Below are positions 53,190 through 63,512 of a stretch of DNA of 64,000 bases, piece after piece. The notes under the pieces were generated by a model. The model was not told where the DNA came from. It did no database searches and saw nothing but the letters and a program-made list of their open reading frames with translations. How positions within the stretch are numbered: the first letter of the stretch is position 1; each line of letters starts with the position of its first letter. The position numbers and the translations under genes are program-made. This DNA comes from Gracilaria vermiculophylla (lineage: Eukaryota > Rhodophyta > Florideophyceae > Gracilariales > Gracilariaceae), in NCBI GenBank assembly GCA_019155205.2, contig JAHNZQ020003147.1, positions 454,563 through 518,562 of the forward strand, given 5' to 3'.

Positions 53190-54593
53190 ATGACTGATCG
53201 CGGCAAGGTGCTGCTGCTCGTCGGAGGTGGGCACTCGCACGTGCAGGTGGTTCACAGTCTGCGCTGCGACCCCGCCGTCCAATGCGTGCTCATCTCCGAC
53301 GCGCCCGACGCTGTGTACAGCGGCATGCTCCCGGCCGTGGTCGCCGGCCTCATCCCGCACGCTAGCTCGCTCGTTCATCTGCAACCGCTGTGCGATGCGC
53401 ACAACTTCCACTTCGTGCAAGGAACAGTCGTGAGGGTCGAGCCCAGTTCCAAACGTGTCTTCTTCACCGCCCCGCGTTCCACGCTGGAATGCTCGCTACG
53501 GTATGACGTGCTGTCCATCGACATTGGCAGTCGCACTCGAGACCTTACGCCTTCCCCCGCTTCGAGCGAGGGGCGTGATGCGCCTGCCCCCGACGCGCTT
53601 CCGCTCGTGGTGCGTACGCGTCCCATCTCGCAGCTGCAGAGTTCCGTGTGCAGCTTTGAGCGCCTGGCAAAACGCGCCGCGCTCAAGTGCGCGTCGGTGG
53701 TCGTCGTGGGCGCAGGCGCCGCGGGCATAGAACTGGCGCTCGCGCTCGAGGCTCGGCTGAGACGCTCAGTAGGCGATGTGATCGTCACGCTGGTTTCAAA
53801 GCACGATGCCATCGCCTCGCAGTTTGGAAAGATGACTGGCGCCGTCGTGGCCGCAGAGTGTCGAAAGCGAGCCATTCAAATGCGCATTGGATGTGACGTA
53901 CTGTCTGTTAGTGATGGTGTGATTCGCTTGGATGATGATACCATGCTTAGCTATGACATGGCTGTCCTGGCCACTGGCGCCGCCTCACACCAAGTGTCGC
54001 GCAACATGGGGTTGCAGCTTGACGACGATGGGTGGATCTTGGTGGATGGCACACTGCGGTGCAGGGGTCAGCAGGACGTGTTTGCGGCCGGTGACTGCAT
54101 CTCGTTCGGTGCGCTATACGGAGATCGATTTCCACCTAAAGCGGGCGTTTACGCGGTCAGAGAAGGACCAATTTTGACGCATAATCTGCAACAACGTCTG
54201 AGAAATTCGCAAAAAATGTCCGAGTTTGTTCCACAACCTTCATTTCTGTCACTGTTATCGACCGGTGACGGCAGGGGAATAGGCACCAAGTACGGGTTGG
54301 CTTTCACGGGGACTTGGGTTTATCGCATGAAGCATTTCATTGATGAAAGATGGCAGAATCGTTTTCGTGTTGGTGACGATAGCGAACGGGAGTTGGATGG
54401 CGAGCAGCTGACAGAGTCCACGTTTGACGGCGAAGCGGCGGAGGGTGCTGCTTTGCTGCTTTCTTCAGAGGACATTAACGAGCACGATAGCTTCGAGCGC
54501 CAACTCTCTGTGTTGCGCAGAATGGATGCCGACCAAAATTTCCGCGAACAGTTGATGCAATGCGTAAGCTCTGATTCGGGCCAAAGTGTGTGA
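53190..54593 (+). CDS. SelD-type FAD/NAD(P)-dependent oxidoreductase
   Basis: A 467-residue two-dinucleotide-domain oxidoreductase, most like the module fused to the N-terminus of selenophosphate synthetase (SelD) in many cyanobacteria and algae. The FAD site is VLLLVGGGHSHVQVV (residues 8-22), followed by the family's AVYSGMLPAVVAG block. YDVLSIDIGS and a second Rossmann motif VVVVGAGAAGIELALALE (about 169-186) follow, then DVFAAGDC for FAD. After that come LSLLSTGDGRGIGTKYGLAFTGTWVYRMKHFID, which closes this module in SelD fusions. No SelD kinase domain follows; the reading frame ends with an acidic tail. No CxxC redox pair is visible. Substrate unknown. The 5' half is very G+C-rich. Confidence 0.82.
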   Translation: MTDRGKVLLLVGGGHSHVQVVHSLRCDPAVQCVLISDAPDAVYSGMLPAVVAGLIPHASSLVHLQPLCDAHNFHFVQGTVVRVEPSSKRVFFTAPRSTLECSLRYDVLSIDIGSRTRDLTPSPASSEGRDAPAPDALPLVVRTRPISQLQSSVCSFERLAKRAALKCASVVVVGAGAAGIELALALEARLRRSVGDVIVTLVSKHDAIASQFGKMTGAVVAAECRKRAIQMRIGCDVLSVSDGVIRLDDDTMLSYDMAVLATGAASHQVSRNMGLQLDDDGWILVDGTLRCRGQQDVFAAGDCISFGALYGDRFPPKAGVYAVREGPILTHNLQQRLRNSQKMSEFVPQPSFLSLLSTGDGRGIGTKYGLAFTGTWVYRMKHFIDERWQNRFRVGDDSERELDGEQLTESTFDGEAAEGAALLLSSEDINEHDSFERQLSVLRRMDADQNFREQLMQCVSSDSGQSV

Positions 54594-54634
54594 ATTCTAG
54601 GCCTGGTGGTCAAAAATGAAATTTGGAACTCTAT

Positions 54635-54707
54635 TAGCATCGCTGAGTTTCGATCTCAGGACCGCTGGGTTATGGGCCCAGCACGCTAACCACTGCGCCA
54701 CGATGCT
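54635..54707 (-). tRNA. Initiator tRNA-Met (CAT)
   Basis: A full 73-nt cloverleaf without intron. The seven-pair acceptor stem (AGCATCG with CGATGCT) starts with the A1:U72 pair typical of eukaryotic initiators. The anticodon arm reads CTGGG-CCCATAA-CCCAG, with three stacked G:C pairs and C at position 33. The T-loop is ATCGAAA rather than TTCGAAT. The D-arm GGCGCAGTGGTTAGCGTGC is regular. Together these mark the translation-start tRNA rather than the elongator. Confidence 0.95.
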
Positions 54708-55149
54708 TCGCGTTCCGATGACTCCGGGGTGATAGTCTAAACTATTTATACTACAATGTTATATTTAATCAATAGTTTGTTTCTTGTTTCCCGATAACCG
54801 AGTGCGCCACAGGGGCTTGATTCCGCGCTCCACCACACACACAAGTAAGCACCTCGGACAGCATTCCACAGCTAAGCAGGTCAAAAGCACTGAGTGCATC
54901 GGCTTACTTTGACCTCTATCGGAGGCTACATTTTTGAGTAGTGCTGCAGCTTTCCGAAGGTCTAATTCCTCCATCATCAGTTTGGTGCTGCTCAGCTTTT
55001 TTTCGCGGAGCGATATTCTGGCCCCTCCGCATCCAGTGCGCTTTGGAAATCTTTTTTCAATTGAATATCGGGAGCATAAGCTGCGCTAGCTCGTCTTCCG
55101 GTCTTCAGTGTCTGCAACCGAGTCCCTCAAGTTTTCAAATCTTCCCATA
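54708..55149. other. Intergenic between the tRNA gene and the next CDS
   Basis: 442 bp with the upstream region of the tRNA and of the membrane-protein gene. Nothing else recognised. Confidence 0.45.
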
Positions 55150-56007
55150 ATGCCAAATACGGCGACCACGTACCCATACTACACCACCCGCCTCGCCTTG
55201 ACCGTAACAGCTTTGGTTCTCTTTCCTCTTACACTTCTAATATCCCGCACCACACCAACTCGCTTGAACGCCTGCTACATCCGTCGAGAACTAGAATCGC
55301 CGCCACCACCGCTCATTCCACTGCGTGATGGCGCACTGCACAACTACTCAGTCTACATCATGTGGACCGCCATGTTTCTGCTCGCGCTTATGCCTCATGC
55401 TCGAGCTGCAGCTTTATTCTCTCTCACATTTGCTTCGATATGGTTTCACGTGACGTACATTTATCTCGCAGCTTTCAAGGCTCCGTTGGCTGACTTCAAT
55501 TGTGCCGGCCGTCACCAAGAGTACCCCAATGGTATATCTGGCCACTACTGTTACTTCATCTTCGTTGCGTTCACAGCTTCCCGTTATGCGCGACGTCGTC
55601 TCAAGGCGAACCCCAACGCATCGCCCTTGCTCAAAGCGGTTGCCGCCTTTCTCTTGATTCTGTTTGGAATTGGAGGAGTTGCCACTTTGTACCGCACTTT
55701 CTTCCACGGTTACCATTCGGCCCGCCAGATATCGTTTGGTGCGTCGCTAGGTATACTTTCTCATTGTGCCTTGGACGCCGTTCTCTTTCAAGATGGGAAG
55801 GGCTTCAGTACTGATGTGCGCTTGACCATTTTGCTTGCCAATTCGATCACCAGTCTGACTATGTATTATCGACTGTGGCCCCACATGTCGGCAGGGCCTG
55901 CCATTTCTCTAAACCATCTCATATTCCACCTCAGCCTATGGACAATTCTCTTAATTTGTGCACACTTTGTGATATCAGAAGAACGCAAGTCAACGAAGGA
56001 AGAATGA
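55150..56007 (+). CDS. Multi-pass membrane protein with degenerate PAP2-like motifs
   Basis: A 285-residue protein with about seven hydrophobic segments. Between two of them lies RHQEYPNGISGHYCYF (SGH at 130-132), recalling PAP2 motif 2 (PSGH). Later YRTFFHGYHSARQ (181-193) resembles motif 3, with R182 and H189, but the usual Asp four residues after the histidine is Q193. The first motif (KxxxxxxRP) is not evident. It may be a diverged lipid phosphatase or a transferase of the same fold; the match is by motif only. The frame begins at a GTG at 55108; ATG 55150 is the natural start. Ends about 150 bp from condensin CAP-H, convergent. Confidence 0.6.
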   Translation: MPNTATTYPYYTTRLALTVTALVLFPLTLLISRTTPTRLNACYIRRELESPPPPLIPLRDGALHNYSVYIMWTAMFLLALMPHARAAALFSLTFASIWFHVTYIYLAAFKAPLADFNCAGRHQEYPNGISGHYCYFIFVAFTASRYARRRLKANPNASPLLKAVAAFLLILFGIGGVATLYRTFFHGYHSARQISFGASLGILSHCALDAVLFQDGKGFSTDVRLTILLANSITSLTMYYRLWPHMSAGPAISLNHLIFHLSLWTILLICAHFVISEERKSTKEE

Positions 56008-56153
56008 GCTCAAGTAGTTCATGAGAGTGAGATCGACTACCATTCGCACCATTCTAACTAAACGATTCACTGACTTGAACCATCCAGCTTCGGCTGAGCG
56101 GTGATCACGTTTTGAAGCACTTCGCTCTTCAAAGGTGCTGCTAGCGATTGTTG

Positions 56154-58487
56154 TCATGATACAGCACCCTCATCGCCTTGTCCTTCCGATGTGACCACGA
56201 GATCCGTCAAAGGGTTGTCCTCCGCCTGCGTTATTCTGAGCTGTTTTTCGTTTGCGAGATGTAGTAAGCAAATAAACACATAAGGAAGTGATATATCTGG
56301 TAGGGAGGTTGGCGGAAGCATCGAGGGGATGCTAGAAACTATTGTTTGAAGTCGCTGTGTAGCACCGGTTCTCACATCGGGCAACGGCTCCGAGTTTCCC
56401 CCGGACGAGTCGTGTAGAGTTTCCTCGGGCTCTTCATGATGCGTATCTTCGTCATGCTTGTCTCCGCACAGCTTTGTCCAGATCCCGGCCTTCAGTTTTC
56501 GGACGTCTACTTTCTTTGCCACCTTTGCGTAGTTGATGTCTATTTTTTCCACGCGAGTAGGCTCAGCGAGAAGTTCCACACCAACATCACCGTCCGTTTC
56601 GAAGACGTCTTCGAAAGGTTCTTGGGAGAAATCTTCTAAAATATTTGGATCGCCACCCACAAAGTTCTCCTTGTCACACGGATTGTCAAAGTCATACCAG
56701 TTTTGTGCTTCGGTTGCATCAGATTCTTCCTTGATGTTAGACTCCAATTTGCCGTTGGGCTTGATGTATGTGTTAGGTCTGAGGAACAGAGAGCAAAGAG
56801 CCTGAATGGACAGATGATGATCTTCTGGTAATGTCACCTTCTTTTCCGAAAATCCGTTTCGCACAGAAGCGGATATCTGAATCAGTGACTCCCTTGACGC
56901 AGGGGCAAACTTTTCTGCAAAGTCGATCTCAGGGGCTTCTGATGAGAAGTCTAACAGCATGGCTTTTGTATCTCGTGGCTTCTTGGTTCTCTTTTTTGCA
57001 TGCTTCTGGGAAGCGTCACCTCCGGATGCGGATGAATTCAGTGCCCTAAAGGTCCAATGCGCTGGGCCTGCCCATCCAACCAACGCATTTGTATCAAAGT
57101 ATGAATAATCTGGATTATCCAAAAGCGTCACGCCAGCCTCGACAAGGTCTACGCTCCCGCGTCGGACCGCTGTAGAACTACTTGCACCAGTTTCAAGAAG
57201 CTGCTCAGAATGATTACCTGAATTCATTGCTAGTGTGACATCATCACAGTCATTTCCTTGGGAAACATCGAAGGGTATGTCATTCTCTGGCAGCATTCCA
57301 ATATCAGAATTGTCTTGCAAATCATTGTCATCATAGCCAAAGTTGTGCTCCAGAATATCAGAGTCCTCATTGCTGAAACTATTTCGATCCGGACGTTCGG
57401 TCTGGTCAGCGGAAGAGTTGCACTTGTCGCGAGCGGAATCGCCGACCTGCTTTGACTGAAAATAACGAAGAAATGGCCCGCAGATCGTGTCATTCTCTGT
57501 GATTTGTTTTTCAGGCAACCACTTTGAGATATCGTAAGTATTGTGCTCTGAGTCTGCATCCCCATCCCCTTCATCTTCATCATCCATGAATACAAGATAA
57601 TCTGCAGTTTCCCCGCTGTCGAAAATGATCTGAGATTTGGGTCCAATAGGCAAATTATTCATGAGCATCCCTGAAGCTCCGCCTTCATCGAAAGCAGCAG
57701 ACATTTTATGAAACAGTGGGTCTACAGCAAGATCTGTTTCGAGTCTTTGAGACGTAATGTTTGCCAAGTTCGTCTCCAAGGTCACATTGCCCGCCCTTCG
57801 CCCATGACGTCGCTGTTTTCTGGTGTCTCCTTGGTTGTCTCCTTCCACTGGCTCGGAACCTGGGTCTGAGCCATCCTGGTTTCCGCTCCGTGATAAGCCG
57901 CCTAATACCTGGAAAGCGTTCGTGTGAACGGAGTCTACTCGAGAGCAGTAAATCTTGACTCCGGCATCCAATGTTACGCCCGCCAGTTGAAAGTTAGTCC
58001 CTGTATCCCCATCCACGGGCAGCTGAGCGGTTTCGTCTTCAAAACACACTGTCCTTGCGACCTGGTTGCCAGACGCTTCACTCCTCACCAGCATTGACAT
58101 GTAATCAATAAGATTTAAAGTCCATGTGTTTCTCGCATTGATTTTATTGTCTTGACACAGCTTTATGGTTGCAGAGTACATACGAGCGATTTCCTCCCTT
58201 GAAAGCGGTGGAGGCCTCGCGCGCCTCACCGAATTGCGTGGGGTGTGCGATCCAGACTGCCGCGCCGTTGACGAGCGACGTCCGCTAGTCATGAGGGTTC
58301 TTCCTGGAGTCTTCAACGGCGTTTTTGCAGGCGTTTTCGACATATGACGACCTGGGGTCCATGAAAAGCGGCGAGGGCCAGGTGTGGCCTTCTGGGGCGT
58401 GTCGCCATGAATGTGAAAGTTACTTAATCGGTGGCGACGCGCAGCGCGAGGCGTAACTTCTTCAGGTGGCGAGGCAATAGAAGTCAT
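56154..58487 (-). CDS. NCAPH: Condensin subunit CAP-H (kleisin)
   Basis: A 777-residue condensin I kleisin that bridges the SMC2/SMC4 heads and binds the HEAT subunits for mitotic chromosome compaction. The N-terminus is basic with many S/T-P sites (TPQK, TPGR, TPAKTPLKTPGR), likely CDK targets. The family blocks are EIARMYSATIKLCQDNKINARNTWTLNLIDYM, TNFQLAGVTLDAGVKIYCSRVDSVHTNAFQVLGGL, an acidic middle with the WAGPAHWTFRAL segment, and the C-terminal winged-helix INYAKVAKKVDVRKLKAGIWTKL, followed by ISLPYVFICLLHLANEKQL. Length is typical (human 741). It is intron-free and ATG 58487 is a clean start. Confidence 0.96.
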   Translation of the reverse strand: MTSIASPPEEVTPRAARRHRLSNFHIHGDTPQKATPGPRRFSWTPGRHMSKTPAKTPLKTPGRTLMTSGRRSSTARQSGSHTPRNSVRRARPPPLSREEIARMYSATIKLCQDNKINARNTWTLNLIDYMSMLVRSEASGNQVARTVCFEDETAQLPVDGDTGTNFQLAGVTLDAGVKIYCSRVDSVHTNAFQVLGGLSRSGNQDGSDPGSEPVEGDNQGDTRKQRRHGRRAGNVTLETNLANITSQRLETDLAVDPLFHKMSAAFDEGGASGMLMNNLPIGPKSQIIFDSGETADYLVFMDDEDEGDGDADSEHNTYDISKWLPEKQITENDTICGPFLRYFQSKQVGDSARDKCNSSADQTERPDRNSFSNEDSDILEHNFGYDDNDLQDNSDIGMLPENDIPFDVSQGNDCDDVTLAMNSGNHSEQLLETGASSSTAVRRGSVDLVEAGVTLLDNPDYSYFDTNALVGWAGPAHWTFRALNSSASGGDASQKHAKKRTKKPRDTKAMLLDFSSEAPEIDFAEKFAPASRESLIQISASVRNGFSEKKVTLPEDHHLSIQALCSLFLRPNTYIKPNGKLESNIKEESDATEAQNWYDFDNPCDKENFVGGDPNILEDFSQEPFEDVFETDGDVGVELLAEPTRVEKIDINYAKVAKKVDVRKLKAGIWTKLCGDKHDEDTHHEEPEETLHDSSGGNSEPLPDVRTGATQRLQTIVSSIPSMLPPTSLPDISLPYVFICLLHLANEKQLRITQAEDNPLTDLVVTSEGQGDEGAVS

Positions 58488-59999
58488 TGTTTTTGATCAC
58501 GTTGCGGCCAGACACGAGGAATTAAAAGGATAGGACTGGGGTGTTATCCAAGGTAACGAAGAAGTTGTGACTCTGAGCAGCGCTTAGAATGCAATCAGAA
58601 TGAGGCAGTCGGTCATGTCGCAACGCGTCGGGACCAGTGCTCGGCTGGGAATACTCGAGGTGCGCTATCTCAGAGTGTTGGTGCAACAGCAGCGCTCGAA
58701 CATCACTGTCGCATGCCTTCTTTTGAATTTTCAAAGAGTGCGTGGCACTGAAATTTGAATCTGTAGCTTTGGTTTTCCTGTCCGTGAACGATCGTCCTGC
58801 ATTTATGTTTAGATGCATTTTTTTGGTGTCCGCACGCCCAGAGCTCTGGCCTCATACAGTATGAGGCCAATTTGTGCTCATATGAGGCCAGTGTTTAGGA
58901 CACATTTTCTGTAAAAGTTTGTTAATTTCCAGAAATAGCCCCATGGCGTCCATATTGCTAAGATTAGTTCCAGAAATACTCAAACTTTTAAAATAAATTT
59001 TAAAAACGAGCAGACTTACGCGCACTAGCTCTTGTGCAATAACAAAATATTAAGAGTGCAAACAATGCTTATCACGTGTCAAGGCGATAGTCAATAGTTT
59101 TACAAGAATCATTGGTCATAAAGTGAAATAAGTATCTTCATTGTTCAGCTACATGAAATGGAGCAATGGGTTGAGCTGCAGCAATATTGGCCTCATATGA
59201 GGCTAAATGATCTCGTGTGAGGCCAATTGTCGTGTGGACACTAGCTAGGAGTATTCGACTGTGGGATTAGACTAACAAAAGGTACATCTTCTTCACGCCG
59301 CTATCATCACAGTCGACGCGACACCAGTAGTTATTAGTACTACCGTAGGAAACCTCAGGAAAGACCTAGGAGCTCTCTATGATACGCATTGGATTAATTT
59401 TCAAACGTTTTAGAGTTTGACAGCAAAGACGCGCGGCGCAGCTATGTCGGTCTCCGTGTCTGACTCTGGAGCTTCGGAGCAGTCTCGCACTGGAAAAAAA
59501 ACGGCGAATAGAAATCTCGGCCATGTGTGGCATAAAGCCCCAAGAAATGTGTTCCAAGCTACATTGCGGTGGGTCCGGGAATGAGAACTGAGATTATTGC
59601 AAACACATGGACTTGGTGCCATGAGATTATCGTCCGCAAATCAGATGCCGTCCCATGCGCGCGGCGGAAGTTTCGCCCAGCAACGCGATTGCAAGGCAGA
59701 AGTCCTGCCCGCAGAGCCGAGAGCTGCAATATACAAATGAATGTACATGTCTTTATATTATATCTTTCTTGTTCTGTTTCCCCCAGGCCCATGAAAGAGC
59801 GACGACATGATGCAAAAGAGAAGCGCTTAGGTGGTCGAAAAGACATATGTATTTGCAGGGTGAGCGGCTGATTTCTGTTTGCGAGGCCGTCATGAACGAC
59901 TTATACATATGATCCCGCCCGCCAGACACACATTGCGCATGACATTGATTGACTCTCGTTAACTGTGTTCACCATCTGAACATTGGCCGACGCGCAAGC
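58488..59999. other. Intergenic, about 1.5 kb, with a MITE-like element
   Basis: Holds the CAP-H upstream region and the candidate element at 58826-59241. The remainder has only short frames and no RNA genes I can recognise. Confidence 0.5.
58826..59241. mobile_element. Candidate MITE with inverted ends and GGCCTCATA palindromes
   Basis: The ends are inverted copies: GTGTCCGCACG (58826-58836) and CGTGTGGACAC (59231-59241), matching at 10 of 11 positions. Inside each end lie palindromes built on the same word: GGCCTCATAC-A-GTATGAGGCC (58848-58868) and CTCATATGAGGCC (58877-58889) on the left, GGCCTCATATGAGGC (59189-59203) and GTGAGGCC (59216-59223) on the right. The core is A+T-rich and non-coding. 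The size (416 bp) and layout suit a non-autonomous DNA transposon. No clear target-site duplication is seen, so the insertion may be old or the ends misjudged. Confidence 0.5.
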
Positions 60000-60893
60000 T
60001 CACGTGGTAGACTGAGAAGGGTGTTCTCTCGTGGAAGGGTACTTTCTGTGCAGTATTCTCTGCACAGCGGCGTGATTACCTTGCAAATGCGAGTGCTTGG
60101 CATTTCTCTTCATGACCGCGAGACCCTGTCGCGCTTTGCCGCCCACAGAATCGATAATGTCGTAGTATTTAGACACGTTGCGGTAGGCGCGACGCGTCCA
60201 AATGCGTTCGGCGTCGTGCATGACGACCACGCTGTCGCGACTGATGAAGGACAGCGCCTTGATGGCCGCATCGACGCGCGCGCGCCCATCAATCAGCACA
60301 AAGTCGAACAGCGGCTCGCCGAGCCGCGCAATCTCATCAACGTACGCCTTGAAAACCTCGTAGTTGCCCTCCTCGAAGGGGTCCGCAAGCCCCCAGCCCT
60401 TGGTGCCGCGCGGCACGGGCACGCAGTGGTAGCGCAGATGCGCCAGCTCGGGGCGCGCGCGGATGCCGTCCTCCACCCGCGAGCACCACTGCTGGTCGTG
60501 CTCGATGGAGTAGGCGCGGCGCGCAAACTGCGCAAAGTTGTACGTGCTGCCGCCGCTGCCCCACTCCAGGTACGCGCCGATGCGGTGCATGTACCTGAGC
60601 ACGAGGTCCACCTCCAGGGCGCCCATCCACACGGCGCGGTAGTCGACGCGCGCCTGCTTCTCCACCAGGGCGCGCGCCGCGCGGGACAGATTGGCGAGCG
60701 GGTCGCGCGGAGGGTGCGTTGGCACGGCGGGGCGGGCGCGCGAGTGATGCACGGCCATTTTTGAAGACAGGCGCTGTGAGGCGCCAATGGACTTGAACAT
60801 GGTGGCTGCGAAAAGTAGAGCGGCGCACGCAACGACCAAGAAAACGTCGACGCGTAGAATGTGCAACGAGGACATTGGACGTTGCGGTGGCAT
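60000..60893 (-). CDS. Membrane-anchored SAM-dependent methyltransferase-like protein
   Basis: A 297-residue type II membrane protein: short N-terminus, one anchor (about residues 15-33) and a Rossmann methyltransferase-like domain. The glycine-rich SAM loop is AYLEWGSGGSTYNFAQF (about 107-122), motif II is YSIEHDQQWC, and the FDFVLIDGRARVDAAIKALSFI and SVVVMHDAERIW strands follow, ending in YYDIIDSVGGKARQGLAVMKR. The anchor and topology suggest work in the Golgi or ER lumen, for example on glycans, but the substrate is not shown by the sequence. ATG 60893 replaces a GTG at 61010. Coding and flanking DNA are very G+C-rich, and the opposite strand has a long shadow frame. Confidence 0.75.
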   Translation of the reverse strand: MPPQRPMSSLHILRVDVFLVVACAALLFAATMFKSIGASQRLSSKMAVHHSRARPAVPTHPPRDPLANLSRAARALVEKQARVDYRAVWMGALEVDLVLRYMHRIGAYLEWGSGGSTYNFAQFARRAYSIEHDQQWCSRVEDGIRARPELAHLRYHCVPVPRGTKGWGLADPFEEGNYEVFKAYVDEIARLGEPLFDFVLIDGRARVDAAIKALSFISRDSVVVMHDAERIWTRRAYRNVSKYYDIIDSVGGKARQGLAVMKRNAKHSHLQGNHAAVQRILHRKYPSTREHPSQSTT

Positions 60894-61988
60894 GGCGCTC
60901 GGGCGCAACCAGGGCTGTACTCTATGCCGTGGTGGAACAACGATAGGTGCGCATCGATTGCGACCCGCCCGCAAAAAGGGTGCGGCGGAAGCGGAAGAAA
61001 CGCACAACACGAGCGGACGGCGCTAGCAGCCAGGCGCTGTTGCGCGCAGCAGAGCGCGAGAAGCTGAGAGGCAAATCAATTTGGCTATGGGCTCAGCGAC
61101 CAACGATTGTGGTGACGTGAAGAGTGGCGCATGAGCAGACACGGCGAGAGGCGGCAGTCGTGCGTGGCAAGCAGGCGGTCGGCTGCAAAAACGATTCGCG
61201 CTGAGCCCTCTGCGGCAGTGCGCGACTCGCCGCGTCTGCACCTGGCGGAGCGATCGACCTCAAGACCGCGGCTCGCGGCCAGCCCACAGGCGACGGACAC
61301 GCGGCGCCCAGAACACGTTGCTGGCTGCCTGTGGGTGCTCAACAAAGAACACCGAGTGTGGGAACGAGCGGCTGGAGAGAGCACTCGGGATGAGGCGTTC
61401 TCAGGAAAGGGTGAGCGCACGCAGGCACATCAAGGTGCGACGTTGACCACGGCAACTTTGATGTCACGAAGCCGAAGCCGATTATTTTTAGCAATTGCAG
61501 CAGATAAGGTACTTGAGGGGGACGACGACGGCATAAACGTATTCTGGTGTGCACGACGGGCTTTAATTGCCAACTTTGATACTGGCGTCGTCGTGGTGTT
61601 GCTCGCGCTTATTCGGCCGCGTTCTTTCCGAGTCAGCTCTGCATAACCCCCTCCTCTAGCTAGCTAGGCGATTACTGTGAAACTAATAATAGTGTTGGCG
61701 ACTTGCAAGCACCTCCGCTTTCAACATTAGACCCGTACGCTAAGGCACAGGCGCACGCAAAGTGGAGCAACATTGTAACGCGTACTTTTCAAAAACCACG
61801 TTTGTTTGTCCACAAGCACACACACCGCCACATGGCGAGGCACTTTCACAACAAGAGGGCGAGGTGACATTGCTCTCTCTCCGCCTTTCACATTTACAAC
61901 AAGGCGCAACGTCAAACTGCTTGCTCCCGGCAGTTTGACAGCAAGCGCAAGCTGTGCGCGTCGCACACCCAGTAGCAACACCTCGCAG
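60894..61988. other. Intergenic, about 1.1 kb, G+C-rich
   Basis: Contains an ATG-started plus-strand frame (61131-61646, 171 codons) rich in Arg, Ala and Ser. I take it as a chance frame. No family, RNA or repeat recognised. Confidence 0.45.
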
Positions 61989-63443
61989 TCAATCGTGAAA
62001 GCGTAGGTGAATGTGCGAGGCTGGCACAATGCGGAACACGTCGGCCCTGGTGCGAAGGCGAAACGGCGGCGCCATCTCCACCCAGTTCAGCCGCGGCGCC
62101 GTCACGGGAATAAGCTGCACAAACGTGTAGCCGCCGTTGCTGCTGCTGTCGTCTGCGAAACAACTGTCACACAAGCTGTAGTTGGGACGATCAGTGGCGC
62201 AGTACCTAGACTGCGTGCTGACATTCACATCACACGCGGCGCACACGTCGTCGAGCGTGTATCGGCCATTATGAACTGAGTGCACGACAAGGAAGCGTGG
62301 GTGAGCTCCATCTGTTGGGTGCACCGGCAGCAGTGACCAGCCGTCGGCAAGCACGTACTTGAATTCTACAAAGTTGGGAGCGCCGTCAAATGCACGCCGG
62401 TAGCAATTGGCACACAAATCGAAGCTTGTGCGATCCATGGCAATGAAGCGAGAGCCCAGAATGGGCTGCGCGCCGCACGTCGAACACGCGATTCCGTTGT
62501 GCACCTGAAAGGGAGAGTTGACCTGCTGCAGCTGCAAAAGCTGCAGCAAATCGGATCCGCACTCGGTGGAGCTGAGGTGCAATTGGCACGGGGCGCAAAG
62601 GTCGTAATCGAACGACGGCAACACAGTGGCCTTGTAGCGACAACCCACAATGGGCGTGGTGGAGCAGCAGGCGCACAGCACGCCAACATGCACGTCGCCA
62701 GAACAGCGAGTGTACACAGGCTCATGCCAAGCAATCTTCCTCAACGCGTCGACGAGCGCGGGGTCGCTGAGGGCGGCACGCAGCGCAACAGCGGCCAGCA
62801 GAGCTACATGCAGCTGCGTAACTGAACGCAAGTGGTCGGTAAGCATGGCGCAGATGCGCTCCACGGCGACGGTGGGAACGGGTCCGCTGGAGCCCAGGCT
62901 GGCGACGGCCCACGCGGCGGCGCGGGGGAGGAAGTGATGCAGGGAGGACGCGATGACGTTGGTGTGGCGCGCTCTGCACATGGCCTGCTTGAGCGCGTGC
63001 ACGGCGGCAAAGGTGCAGGGCGAGATGTGCGAGAGCATGACGAACGAATTGGCGCGCTGGTGGGCGCACTGCGCGTGCGGCGCAACGGCGGCGGCACGCT
63101 GCGCGTCGGGGCGCTGCGCGGCGTCGGGCACGAAGGCGAAGACGGTGTGGTGCCCGCGCGGGGCGGCGTCGGCGTCGGCGACCAGCGCGTGCAGGTCGGC
63201 GGTGCAGCCGATGAAACAGCGCGCGGCGCCGCGGTTGAAGTACAGCCTGGCGCATGGCGGGAGCGCGAAGCGCGCGACGGCGTGCGCGAGCAGCGCCGCG
63301 TACGTGACGTGACTGCGCAGCTGCAGGCGGAAGACGGCGCTCTCGAAGCGCACGAAGAGCAGCGCGGGGAAGCGCGCGGCGGCGCGAAGGCGGCGGCGCG
63401 CGCAGCCGAGCGCGGCGGCGCGGCGCGACAGCTCGCGCACGGA

Positions 63444-63477
<34 letters not shown>

Positions 63478-63481
63478 TCGG

Positions 63482-63512
<31 letters not shown>

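Noticed and set aside
59949..60764. Plus-strand frame of 271 codons opposite the methyltransferase
   Set aside because: No family features; it results from high G+C on the strand opposite a real gene.
61131..61646. ATG-started plus-strand frame of 171 codons
   Set aside because: Low-complexity Arg/Ser/Ala sequence without domain features in G+C-rich DNA; likely chance.
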